A DNA stretch of 64,000 nucleotides from Watersipora subatra (Eukaryota > Bryozoa > Gymnolaemata > Cheilostomatida > Watersiporidae). This document shows, piece by piece, positions 12,660 through 26,100 of the stretch. Positions within the stretch are counted from its first letter, which is position 1; the number at the start of each line of letters is the position of its first letter. The notes under the pieces are model-generated. The model did no database searches, had not been told where the DNA came from, and was given only the letters and a program-made list of their open reading frames with translations. A program made the translations under genes and the position numbers. Location of the stretch: NCBI RefSeq assembly GCF_963576615.1, contig NC_088708.1, positions 31,069,191-31,133,190 on the forward strand. Direction: 5' to 3'.

Positions 12660-13160
12660 AATAAATTTGAAAGTTTGTGTGTGTGTAATTCAGTTTGTCC
12701 AGCTATAGCTATTAAAATATCGAAATGAAGAATCCGTACCGCAGAAGATTTGATCTCGGAACTTCCTGTTTACCAGGCAACCATATTAGCAATTAAGCTA
12801 CGCGAGATGCATTGAATTCTGAGGCGATATGAGCCGTTATGAGTAACGTTGCGCATTGCAATGTCACCAAAACTTGCTCTCACGGCTCATTCATATTGGC
12901 AGGTTTAGGAATACTATAGGTTTAGCAATAGATAATAGCGTATTCAAATTAGTCTTTGGCAATGTGCCAGTCTAATAGCAAGTGGCAGGCAACTACATTA
13001 CCTGCAACTGTTTATATCACCTGCAATATTTATAATACCTGCAACTGTTTATAATACCTGCAACTGTTTATAATACCTGCAACTGTTTATAATACCTGCA
13101 ACTGTTTATAATACCTGCAACTGTTTTTTAAAACCCGTGCAGCGCTGGGCATTCGGCTAG
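12660..13160. mobile_element. Helitron-like composite repeat with tRNA-like segment
   Basis: The left part (12660-12812) is, on the minus strand, a tRNA-like segment (box A-like TAGCTTAATTGCTAA, box B-like GAGATCAAATC) followed by a segment with ATAGCTATAGCTGGACAAAC. The right part has six or so 19-bp units of ACCTGCAACTGTTTATAAT (about 12995-13125) and ends GGGCATTCGGCTAG before T. A second copy with the same order is at 25665-26315 and a related one at 59640-60335. The CTAG|T end after a GC-rich stem (CCCG...GGG) resembles Helitron 3' ends. Confidence 0.55.
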
Positions 13161-13792
13161 TTATAGTATAATTTCCTTGACAGCAATGTCCTGGTGCACT
13201 GTTTGTTGAAATCTCTCATCTAGAAAAAGAATAAACATAACATAAAAAGTAGTGGCATCACCTATCCATATCAGGAAAGTCTATTTACAAACATTTCGTC
13301 ATCAGAAAGCTAGCCATGTGTTTCATATTATTCACTACAATGCTCTCTGGAGACCACGTGAAGAGCCTTACAAGAGCCGTTACAAAAAGTTTGGAGATTA
13401 CAGTGGCTGAGTTTTGCCTATTGTGGAGTGGCTGCAATGCAAGGGCAGCCGAGTGATAAACACACTGCCAATTATTCCTGGCAGTTATTCAATAAAAACT
13501 GATAGAGAGGCACCTTTGTGACTTAGTTGAGATATGACCATGTTGTTGCTTTTTGTCTATATTCCTAGTTTCTTACAAATATGGCTATACCAATTTTGAT
13601 ACTGACTTTATGCCACGATATACTATGTTTGGTACATTTTTGTTAAACAGGTTCATTACTGCATATGAGATAAACAAAGTATGTCAAGAAAAGGATTTAA
13701 TTTCATTATATACTAATACCCAGCCCTTTCCATGCGCTGTGAGGGATAGTCATGAGTTACGAATATTGGCACATTTATTTCTATATGTGGAA

Positions 13793-13860
13793 AGGCGGTC
13801 AAGTGGTGCAGTTGCTTGCATGGGAAGTCGAATATCGGGGTTCGATTTTCATGCGCTGCA
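13793..13860 (+). repeat. Possible tRNA-derived SINE head
   Basis: AAGTGGTGCAGTTGC resembles a tRNA box A, and GGGTTCGATTTTC about 30 bases later resembles box B. No full cloverleaf with a paired acceptor stem could be confirmed, so a SINE relic is more likely than a tRNA gene. Confidence 0.35.
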
Positions 13861-16524
13861 ATCTTTTTTCTTAACACTTAACATGGCTTCGGACAGACAG
13901 AGCTCTTATAGTAAAAAATTGGTGAAAAGATGTGTAAATAGGTTAGTTACATTAAGAGAACCTAGTCTGATGCATGAACGCTTGATCAGTCTAAGTAATA
14001 CCCTGTTATGACCAGTGAGTTGGCACACTACCTGTTTGTTAAGGAATGGTTGATGACTGACTTATTGATGGCAGCCAAAGGTCAACTTGAGACCTACTAA
14101 CTGATCATCATGTTAATTTACATGAGCCAATGCAATCTGCCCGCCTTTGCTGAGAGGCCTCAAATCAAATGAAAGACTTACTACATAAAATTCCCTATCA
14201 AATGACTTGCTGTTATTGGCACACAAGAAACCAATTGCAATTTGTTGATAGTAGAATACATGTTAGGCTGATCGATCTAACACAAGGCTTGGCAGCAAGT
14301 CCTAAAAATTTCAAAAGCTAGCTTAGTCAGATTTTAGCTTCTCACCGATCAGATTCGATTGTTGAGGAAAATGATCCAACAGCATGTACAGAACTACTGT
14401 GCGAAATGCTAGCACATCAAAACAAATTTTTAGACATGCCGTTTGGCATCACTGCTGTTTTGACCAGAGACTGAAGATTTTGAGTTACAGGTCAAGGTAG
14501 TATTTGGCGCCATTGGAGAGTCAACTACTGATAAAGAAAGTAGTCTGTAATCTAGTAGAGCGCTTCTCAGAGTCCTGCATGGGTTACTCAACAATGGCAA
14601 CAGCATCTTGGCCTTACCACTCACTCAAACGGATCTTATCTTATTTGTAAGCATAGATAAGTAGACAGCTAACAATAAGCCATTTTCATGTCCAACACAT
14701 TTTGATCGAATCCAAAATTCAGTATGAATTACGGGAATTAGGGGACAGATTTTGATGAGTTGGGCTCTAGCAATAATGAATATTTTAGCATTACTATAAT
14801 ACAACACAAAAAAGAAAAGGCTTGATGGAATAGCCTACAATTCACAAGTGTCCATGGAACACTCGTCGCGCAATCAATATAAGAAACTACAGATACCAAG
14901 ATTATTGGCAGAGACCATAACCAGGATAACTAACTTACACCCAAAACTTAAGAGACTTGAGCAAACTGAAAACCAGCTCTCACAGTGATCTGGCCTAACA
15001 AAGTTTTATACGACTTGTATCCTGAACGCTATCTTTCAAGCTCGTATATTACAAGCATTGCAAAAGGCGGCGAGATGAAAGTGGGAAGGGTATACTAAAA
15101 GTCACCACGCGTCATTCGCTCTTCCAAATGCTTTCAACCAAAATATACCTCAAATGAGCTAGGAACCAAGTCTAGATTTTACCCACTCTGTCTTCTTGCC
15201 ACCGCCTCTTGCAGTGAACATAGTAATTGTGATTTCAAGCTATGCCATGTTTGAGAGCTAGTCAGCTACAGAATCTGAGTGTACACTTGCACACACAATA
15301 GATAATAGACGCTACTTACGCGTGCTGTTGTCTTTCAGATCTACATATTGTCTGGCAGATGCTCCTAATGATGCACTATAAACACACTCAGCTGCCAACT
15401 GATTGCAGTGACAGTCAGCTGTAACCTCATCCCTGCCCTTTGCACTTGTTATCATATCTCAAGACAAATGATTAGATAAGGAACATTGACCCTGGGGTTA
15501 GGGCAAAAAATGCAAGTGTTATGGAGTGCAATAAGTCAAAAACTGACTCTTTCAAGTTTATGGTGTATCCCATTACTCATAAAGGCCACTCAATATCAAT
15601 AACAAGTGAGCAACAGGTGCCAACCATATCAACTTGTTTTCGGGCTAACGGATTATAAACGTTTTTGACATTCAAATTTTGACATACGAAGCTAATCCAT
15701 TCCAGTATTTGCTTTGTATGTCGCAACTGTTTATGTTGTTGCAAATATTTCTGAAGGAATATTTTACACAAATAACCTTTCATTGTATTTTGTTCAATTC
15801 ATTCTAAAGCTCAACATAGAAAATGAACATTTTAAATAATCATAAACAGGTTTAAAAGAAATGCATTGTAAAAGGTTATGTACAAATGAAAAACATAATC
15901 CAACCACACGTACAAACTAAATTAATAAAGTAACAATCAGTAAAAAGGATTTTATTGCTACTCTATTTGAGAAAAAAGTGAATGGAAGTACCTGTTCAGC
16001 AATGAGGTTTGGTCGAGAAGCGAGTGATGGAAACATACAAAGTAACTTACGCTATCTTATATTTTAATGTTTTAATCTTAAATTTTACTAGTTCTTTTAA
16101 CTAACTCTTTTGTTTCACAAAATATCATATCACATATCTGTATTTGCTCAAATTTTGCTAAATCTATCAAAAAATGTTGTTTACGCGGAGGTGATAGTAA
16201 GCTAAGGTTTGACTGCACCTGCAGACTATAGTATCAGCAGACGCAGCCAAGACAATAAGCAAAATCAGTTTAGATCCAACCATAAGGAATAGATGTCTCA
16301 AGGTCAAAAATATTACAAATAGCTGTGTTCCTACAGATCTTAAAGCCATGTAACACAATTATAGCCTCATCTATTCACTGGCAGGATATGGCATGTAAAA
16401 ACCCGATGAAGATAGATGACTTATAAATGATACTTTAGAGAATTTCGGCTTGCTGAGAGCTTTCTGAATTACAATAAGATCAGGAACAAACTGGGAGTCT
16501 CAAACTTTCACAATAGACAGCCGC

Positions 16525-16745
16525 TATCCGACCTGCAACAGCCGCAGTTCGACCTACGACAGCCACAGTTCGACCTGCAACAGCCATAGTTCGACCTACA
16601 ACAAACAGTATCTGACCTGCATCTGCCACTGTCCGACCTGCAACAGTTTCTGCTCAACCTGCCACAGCCACTGTTTGACCTGCAAAAGCCGGCCTGACCT
16701 GCAACAGCCACTGCCTGACCTGCAACTGTTCAACCTAGAACTTTT
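16525..16745. repeat. Diverged minisatellite of GACCTGCAACAGCC units
   Basis: Seven or so units of about 30 bases built on CGACCTGCAACAGCCACAGT. The minus-strand translation (Cys-Arg-Ser repeats) is a by-product of the repeat. The ACCTGCAAC core is shared with the array at 12995-13125. Confidence 0.75.
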
Positions 16746-17155
16746 GTTTACTGAATACGCAGACTTCAAGTCCTACTACGACTAGTTTAATTAACTAGTG
16801 ATCCCTTGATTTGGCCATATACTTAAGTCATGTTATTTACAAGATGATCGTGTACAAGGTATACACAAAATCATCAAATCGCTGTGAACAACCATTTTAT
16901 ACCATGGCAGGTCTATCGTAGCATATGCAAAATAAGTACTTTTCAGCAATAAAATCTTTGGTCAAAATCTAGACCAACACCGATAATGTTTTATCTTGCC
17001 TTAAATGGTGCGCACAAGACATATAAATATATATACTCATATATATAATATTCAATACTTAGTTAAGTTATTCATCACTAAGTAGTTTAAAATAATCCGG
17101 CAAGTGGAATGACAATTGAACTTTCTAACCGACAGAAAAATTAAAACAAACACAA

Positions 17156-20100
17156 TTATCCCGGTTCCTCTTCCTCATTTCGATTACCTCTAAGACCACG
17201 TTTAAGATTAAGTAATTTCAGGAGTTGTGCACCCCGCCTGTAGTAGTCATAGTAAGAAGAAACATTATAACTGTGGTCAGTTTTGTCAGAGAATGGGGGT
17301 GGGTATGACACCATGTCCTCTATGTAGTTCTCCTCTTTGCAAAGTTTTCCTGAGCGCTTTAGCTGACGACATCTTCGTTTTCTTCGCTCCTTTTGCCGCG
17401 TATGACGCCTTTTAGTGACATCCCCTATGTAACCAACAGTAGCACAAATCATGTATAAACAGTCACTTCTAGTGAGTGGCATGAGCGTTTTGCAATCATC
17501 AGATTTGTGGTAAAACTAAATTAGGATTTATCTTTATGGATCTATAGTTCTTACTATAATGTATATACTCATGAGTTGCTGAGTGTGAATTTGTACAGAT
17601 GCAATAGTTTCCGCAACTAGAGTAAAGAATCTGTTTCCAAATTAAAAGAGATACCAAATGTGGGCGCGCTACCCTTTTCATTTGTAGAATAATTAAACAA
17701 GTTTTGATAAAAATGGTCTAACTTGATGCACAACTAATCCACACTTCTATTCCTGCGTTTGCAAGGTCCAATAACAATAATAACCACTTTTTATTTACTA
17801 TTACATTAAATTAGTTTTTTTAACAAAAAATTTAAAAAACATTTTTCAAATAATTTTATATAATGCATTTGCTTAAATTTTACAGCATTGTTAAGAAGCT
17901 ATCTTAGGTTTAGAAGCTTCTGAATGATGTAAACAAATTATTGTGTATTATTATATGAACTTTCGCACACATTTTCTATAACAAGCTTACTGTTTCTAGG
18001 TAGGTTCTCACACAAAAATGACGTTGAAGATAATACAAGATTTGCTATATTTCAATGTACAGTGAAACACGGATAACTCAAACTTCAAGAGACCGAGCAA
18101 AAGTGTTCGAGTTATTAGAGCGTTCAAGTTATCAGGACAGTCATAAGTGCACGTATTTATCAGTAGATACATGTACATATACAAACTATATATCAATCGA
18201 AAGCATAGATTGCTTGTTGCAAGTTAAAGGGTCTCTTGTGTGAAGTTTTAAATATTTTTAATCAGAAAGTATAGATATTTTTTTATCACTTGAGATTTGT
18301 TTGTTGATTTAGGTGATGTGACTGCCAGGACGTTCTCACATTAAAATTGGCAAAACTTGATCGCGATTAAAACGCTCAGAAAAAATACATACGTATTTTT
18401 CTACTGAGCGTTTTAACCAAGATCAATTTTGCAGTAAGTCAGTTATTACAAAATTGCTTTACTATTAAAAACCCATTATCAATTTTGCCGATATTACTTT
18501 AAAGTTATCCAAATTTTACCTCGCTTTTCTTGCATTCGGAGGGCTTATCGCTAAGCGGATGTTTGGTAAAATTTGATTTTTGTAAACCTTTAGAAAAGTA
18601 ATTAATAAAAATATTTGCTGATGTTGGTAATAACGAGGCCTAAGAACTACTAAAAGTCGATGTTTATCTCTATGGCTTGGAATAAAGTGATATTCTAAAG
18701 CGATAGTAACAAACGTCTCGGTAGCCGTTTGGCAAAAAACTGTTCGAGTTAACGGAGTTTCGGTCGAGTTATCTACAGCCATTTATTATTGCGTGGGAAC
18801 GGACCAAGCAAATCCATTCGAGTTAACCATGTGTTCGATATATCCGAGGGCGATTTATCCGAGTTTCACTGTATTTGCTATACAGCCATTAATACTTTAT
18901 ACTCCTGCATACTTTCAAGACCTATGAACAACAGCGACAGGAAACAGCTTCTTCAAGCCAACATGAACTTTCTGTGCCAGAGTGGACAACTAATTTAGTA
19001 AGATTTGTTAGCATTTTTCAATGTTTCTCATCTATTTTAATGAGAGCTCAGAGGATAACTGTTTAAAATGTGTGATTCAAAACATTTGGAATGAACTATT
19101 TTCATAGATCACCAAAATTTAAAAAAGATGAGATTATCATTTTAGAGGAGAGTGAGCGTAACCTTTAATAATAATCATAATAATGTATTTAGAGCTCAGT
19201 TTTTAAAAAGCAACAAAAAGGAGAAACAAAGGTTTCTTTCTATTTTAGTCTACTAGGAAACCACTGTGATTGTTTACTGCTTCTTTAAACATCTATGTTT
19301 GAATGAGTGCAAAGCTGAGACGAGCCTGGATTGGTTAGTTTATATAATAATAAAAATACAGTGGAAAGGCAACTCCAAAATTCTCCTCTAAACCAATTTA
19401 TGAGATGCAGGAATACACTATGCCAACTACACAAATGCTGGGTGTAATTCCAAGCTATTGTGACATCTGCAATTGTAGCTGATAGGAGCTTGATAAACTC
19501 GACTTAAAAAAAATCACAACAAAAATTTTTTGTGGAGTCGAGGATAAGGATATGACATACATGCAAATCATGTACCATAATCACCCTGTCTAATTATTTT
19601 ACTTGACCACTAAATTCTGGTCTATTGAGCAAAAAACTGACAGTAGACATGACAGTAAAAAAACTCAGACAGGTGAGAGAGTGAGAACCGGCAGGCACAA
19701 CGGAAATGGTGCATCACTGAAGATCAGTGACACACTAATACTGTCTTCCTTCTCCACAAGCGCAACAAAGCATATTCATGCCCTGCGCGCTGGATACTAC
19801 TTGCAATCTTTTGCATCTTTCTAAGGTGCAACTACATTAAATTTTATGTTAGATATTTTCACGGGGTGCATTTAAAACCATTGATACTATGAAAGTCGAA
19901 ATCGAAGTAACCCAAGGACTCCTTGTGTATAGAAACATCATGAGCATCTTATATACTTTTTATGATTGGCTAACCTACAGAAGGCGTGTAGCGCCATAAG
20001 TATTTATATGGGAGGAAAATAATAAGCAACCACAGACAGCATGCATTGAGATACACTATTTAAAAAAAATATAGATATAGATACATCTATTGATGATGAC

Positions 20101-23100
20101 AGTGGCCCACAGATGCCTTTGACACCTATCAAAGTTTTATTCTCCAACCCAAACTTTTTAACAGACAACTTGTCTGCCAGATACCTGAAGCGGGTTGTAC
20201 AGAGTTGCAATATCGTTCCTCCAGTTTACACCTTTGAGTCTCTGTGATCTGTGGACAGGCATTACCGTTAGGAGAAGGATGCTGTAAGACAACCCGAGAT
20301 CTTGTTCTGTTTCCCCATTTATAACCACAGGCCTTTCCCTCCCTCAAGCAGTCCGACCATGAAGACCATGACTCAACCAAGCAGTCAACTGTAATAGACG
20401 GTAGACAAGGATAGGAATCAACTGTAATAGACGGTAGACAAAGATAGGAGTCAACTGTAATAGACGGTAGACAAAGATAGGAGTCAACTGTAATAGACGG
20501 TAGACAAGGATAGGAGTCAACTGTAATAGACGGTAGACAAGGATAGGATTCAACTGTAATAGACGGTAGACAAAGATAGGAGTCAACTGTAATAGACGGT
20601 AGACAAGGATAGGAGTCAACTGTAATAGACGGTAGACAAGGATAGGATTCAACTGTAATAGACGGTAGACAAAGATAGGAGTCAACTGTAATAGACGGTA
20701 GACAAAGATAGGAGTCAACTGTAATAGACGGTAGACAAGGATAGGAGTCAACTGTAATAGACGGTAAACAAGGATAGGAGTCAACTGTAATAGACGGTAG
20801 ACAAAGATAGGAGTCAACTGCAATAGACGGTAGACAAGGATAGGAGTCAACTGTAATAGACGGTAGACAAGGATAGGAGTCAACTGTAATAGACGGTAGA
20901 CAAGGATAGGAGTCAACTGTAATAGATGGTAGACAAAGATAGGAGTCAACTGTAATAGACGGTAGACAAGGATAGGATGCATTCAACCCTCTGACTTGAC
21001 ACTTTACAGCTGACTATGTGGAGCATCACCATGACAACACTTTACAGCTGACTATGTGGAGCATCACCGTGACAACACTTTACAGCTGACTATGTGGAGC
21101 ATCACCGTGACAACACTTTACAGCTGACTATGTGGAGCATCACCGTTGCAAGTCTTCATTCAGACTGAATTTACAAATATCTTAATTGAGCAATAACTCA
21201 GAAGAATGGCCTATCGAAAAAATTTTTAATAACAAAATTAGCTGACATCAGACCTTGGAAAGATTAGCTCTGTTAGAAGGTTGACTTATAATCTACAATG
21301 GTATGCGACTCAGTAAAAATACTCGACTGAGTAATCGTGAGGCTATAACAGAAAATCTAACCTGTTCAAGCAGCTCCGCTACCCACCCACGATAAAAGTT
21401 ACTTATCTTGTGCTGAGATGAACCAAAATCGCTGATTACAAAGCAATTGGGATTACAACTAGTTAAAATCTTACAGGTAATTCAAAGACTGGATTCTCAC
21501 CTGACCCGATGACTCTGTTTATTCCTAACCATACCATTTCACCTATAAAACTGATTCTGACAAGTCTATAGGGTATTTTTACTCCCCCTGCACATGAGGG
21601 ATATGCATAAGGTATGTGAATTACAATCGCATCAACACAATTGTAGAATTACAGTAGTTTTTGTGATGATTGGGTACAAAATAACACGGTTGAAAATGCC
21701 TCAGTGACAGTGAGTACACGTGTCTGTCTTACTAAAGACTAGCCTGAGATCTTGCGTATGCTAAGATAACTAATTGCTTACTTGATCAGCCTGAAATCAG
21801 CCTTATATTTAAGATGCTATTTAGAATTTAGGCTACCAATTAATACCTAGCTTAACCTAGCAATTAATAGCTAGACACGCAGTCAAAGTTAGTCAGCTGC
21901 CAAAGGAGTTTAACTAATTAATGTGTATATATATATATTAATTCAACTATTATATATATTATTATTCAACTAGTATATATATATATATACTAGTTGAATG
22001 TCTGGCGTTGCACGGATAATAAAAAAAGGTTTTTACATAAAATTTTTTATTCTCAATCAACATTTACTATTCTAACATTTAAATGAAGGTATTTGTTTAT
22101 TTCTGTGTGTGTCTGGCCAATGCATAATCCAAATATTGGAAAGCTCGAGGCATAGGTAAAACAGATTGTTGAAAAACATTTACTTCTTATGCTACAAATT
22201 CGTTCCAGATTTGAAACAGCTTCTAAACAGTAACAGGCAATGTAGTTTCTTCACCAACAAATCTTAGTAACTTAAGCTAGTAACTTAAACTGAAATTTTA
22301 ATATTTACTATGATAAGAGCTGTGTTTGTCGGAAGCCAGCTAAGAGCGTTAGGAAAAAAGATTGCACCTCGCCTTGAACCCGAAGATTCGGATGCGCGGA
22401 TGTAAAGCCAAACGCACTACCACTAAACCAATAGCTTTGGAATACTTGTGCATATGATCATTACACATGATCTATCATGGCGCACTACACTGCAAGAATG
22501 TGTATTTTAACCAATCGCTATATACTGGACATACGAAGGACGACAGACACCTGATTTTATATATAAAGATAATATATATAATACATATATATACAGTCAA
22601 ACATGGACAACTCGAACTTCACGGGACTGAGCGAAAGTGTTCGAATTATAAGAGCGTTAAAGTTATCAGAGCGTTAAAGTTATCAGAGCACTGTCACAAG
22701 TCCATGTATTTATTTATTTATTAGTAGATACATGCACATATACAAACTATAATATAAATCAAAAGCATAAATGGCTTGTTTTAAATTAAATGCTTCTAAT
22801 GCAAAGTTTAAAACTTTTTTATCAAAAAGTAGAGATTTTTCTATTACTTGAGATTGGTTTGTTGTTTGAGGTGATGTTATTGCCAGGACGTTTTGAGATT
22901 GACATTGGCAAAACTTGATCATTGTTGAAATGCTCAAAAGAAAAGACATCTTTTTCTTTTGAGCATTTTACCCTAGATCAATTTAGCCGATTTTTCTTGT
23001 AGTTTATGCAAAGGTTACCTCACTTTTCCTTGCTTCTGAAGGGCGATTGCTAAGCGGATGTTTGGTATAAACCAAATTTCACCAAACCTTTAGAAAAGTC

Positions 23101-26100
23101 GTTGACAAAAATATTTTGCCGATGGTGGTAATAACGACGCCTGTGAATTATGAAAAGTTGAGGTTTACCTCTATGGCTTGTAATAAAGTGATTTTCTAAA
23201 GCGATAACAACCGTTTCGGTAGCCGTTGGGCAAAAAACTGTTCGAGTTAGCAGAGTTGAGGTCGAGTTATCTAAAGCAGTTTATCATTACGTGGGAACGA
23301 ACCAAAGAAACCGTGAGAGTTAACTGTGTGTTCGAGCTATCCAAGGGCGAGTTATCCATGTTTGACTGTATATATTACATATACAGTCAAACATGGATAA
23401 CTCGAACTTCAAGGGACCGAGCAAAAGTGTTCGAATTATCAGAGCATTCAAGTTATCAGAGCACTGTCACAAGTCCTTGTATTTACTTATTTATTAGTAG
23501 ATACATGTACATATGCAAACTATAATATAAATCAAAAGCACAAATGGCTAGTTTCAAATTAAATGCTTCTAATGTAAAGTTTAAAACGTTTTTATCAAAA
23601 AGTATAGAGATTTTTCTATCACTTGAGATTGGTTTGTTGTTTGAGGTGATGTTATTGCCAGGACGTTTTTTTAGATTGACATTGGCAAAACTTGATCGTT
23701 GTTGAAATGCTCAAAAGAAAAGACATCTTTTTCTTTTGAGCGTTTTACCCACGATCAATTTTGCCGACTTTTCTTGAAGTTTATGCAACTTCAAGAAAAA
23801 GTTACCAAAGAAAAATCCCTCACTTTACCTGGGATTCGTTAAGAGCAACACTCCGAGGCAGTTCAATTAAAAGTTTTACGAGGTTTAACGGTACATTGTA
23901 TATCACTCACGCTTTTTGAATGGATACTTATTGAATGTACACACGTATTCTGTGTTTAGGTCAAACGATGAAAAGTTTTTTTTAGCTAAGACAACGTATA
24001 CGTTTAGTAAAAACAATTTTAAGACGTTTTAAACATTCAACATTCCGACGTTGATTCAACACGGATTCAACGTCGGAAAACTTCGTCACGGGCTAGCCGG
24101 GTCACGCACTCAAGGATTTTCGCCACGCACATGCAAAACAACATGCTGTTTTTGTTTTGTATGTGCGTGGCGAAAATCCTTGCGCGCGTGACCCGACAAG
24201 CCCGTGCTATTAATCGTATAGCAGTGTAAATCAAATTTGACCAAACCTTTAGAAAAGTCGTTGACAAAATTATTTTGCCGATGGTGGTAATAACAACGCT
24301 TATGAATTACGAAAATATGAGGTTTACCTCTATGGCTTTGATTAAAGTGATTTTCTAAAGCGATAACAACCGTTTCGGTAGCCGTTAGGCAAAAAAACAG
24401 TTCGAATTAACAGTGTTGAGTTCGAGTTATCTATAGCAATTTATCATTACGTGGGAACGGACCAAAGAAACTGTTCGAATTAACCATGTTTTCGAGCTAT
24501 CCGTGGCCGAGTTATCCATGTTTGACTGTATATGATTTGTTTTGCCATATTACTTTTATGGTCTACCTGCCTTTTTATTTCTACTAACAGAACTTTAATA
24601 TTTCTAAAAAATTTTTGACGAAGTATATCAGAAATTATTTTGCATTTCAAAACAAGTACGGCACATAATCATCCATAGAAACTAAATTAATAAAGTTATA
24701 ATCAATAAAAAGAGGTTTTTAGTGTTACTTCACAATGGAGACCGCTAGTGTAGGCTTGACAGTGTGTAAGATTGGTAGCAGAGTGAGTAGTAGAAATGAG
24801 TGACATAATTCACTCTAACTTACATTTGATATACGGTAGTTCGGATCAACTTAATGTACATAACTTTAGTATTTTTAATAGTTCTTTTACTCAATCTTTA
24901 TCACTTTTTAACTTTACTCACAACATTGTAATGTTTTGAAAGATGTCAGATACCTCATGTTAGCAATCGCTTGTTCCAATTTTACTTCCAGTATTGAAAA
25001 AGTTTCCTGCAGAGGTAATCATAAGTCAAGGTTCGACTGCAGTGCAAAGAGTAATCTCAGTACACTTGCTCATGGTTTATAACAAGGTCACTTTGCTCTA
25101 GATAATACTGTCACTTGAAACAGGTTATAGAACATGACTCCAGCCTTTGTGAGAAGATAACACGAGGGAGCCGATCCTCAGCAATTTATGACGCAACTAA
25201 ATCATCCAGAGCAATATCTGACTTCAAATGCTTCCTGTTCATGGCGGTATTTTCTATAAACTGTATAACTTAGTAATAATAATTACCTTGTTCAAAACAG
25301 TCTCTTCTGTAATGGGAGTGGTACAGGTTGGAAGGGCACTCCAGGATGCAAGTACCTCTATACTCCAGGTATGGCTCCTGACATTTATCGCAGAAGTCTC
25401 TCTGACTGCAGTGAGCGCATCCCATAGGCTCACATTCTATCAATTAATCACAAGTATTAATATAATTTTTTAGTGTCATTGTTCAAACATAGGGTAATAT
25501 TTCTAAACAGGGTGGAAAAAAAACAGCGCTCCTAATGTGCTCTTGCTCAATATTTACATCAAGAGCACTGAGCTCTTGCGGTAAATATTTTTGAAAAGGA
25601 AATATTTCATGGTGTTGTATTAAACACGGGCTGTAGGGTCTACGTTAAACCTATATAACATATATAAATATAGGTGTTTGTTGGTCTGTTATCCGCATGT
25701 CCAGTTATAGCGATAAAGTCATAGGAGCAAAATATCTACTTTGTGCTGGAATTGAACTCAAAAACACCAGTTTTGCGCACATACATGCTAACCATTATAC
25801 CATGCAGCCACCTTGCTCTATTACAGAATAATTGTTTGTTCTAGCAGACTTGAGGATCATGATTGCGTGAGAGATCGCGAAGTAAAAGTTAGAATTACAG
25901 TTAAAGAATTATAAATACAATTATTCCATGCCATGTCAAGCTGGCTGCGTGGTAGTGTGCTTGGCTTCACATCTGTGCTGAATGTACCAGTTCGATTCTT
26001 GTGATGTGCAGTATGTTTTCTTACCGACCAGACGAAAGGACAGACAAGGTTACTAGCTTAGGTTACTCCACTTTATTGGGTAAAGAAACTTAGCCAATGT

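Larger units (their letters stand above)
12229..17155. other. Intergenic region between the ML gene and RSPO
   Basis: Contains the Helitron-like composite at 12660-13160, a possible tRNA-like segment at 13793-13860 and a diverged minisatellite at 16525-16745. I see no convincing gene. A 152-codon open frame at 13553-14011 (plus) has no recognisable motif and runs through the tRNA-like segment. About 14020-16500 is ordinary AT-rich sequence without visible features. Confidence 0.5.

Noticed and set aside
13553-14011. 152-codon plus open frame between genes
   Set aside because: No motif recognised, runs through a tRNA-like segment, no supporting splice sites; left unannotated.
20344-20982. 212-codon minus-strand frame (LLQLTPILVYR repeats)
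   Set aside because: Alternate-frame reading of the RSPO 33-bp array; the frame in phase with TSP1 is the other one.
25287-25300. Earlier donor at 25298 for RSPO exon 3
   Set aside because: It would drop the cysteine of RRDCFEQ; the donor CAAG|GTAATT at 25287/25286 is stronger and gives the expected FU2-TSP1 junction.
25743-25811. A functional tRNA gene on the minus strand
   Set aside because: Box A and B-like motifs are present but the stems are poor and the segment is part of a dispersed repeat, so it is a tRNA-derived relic.
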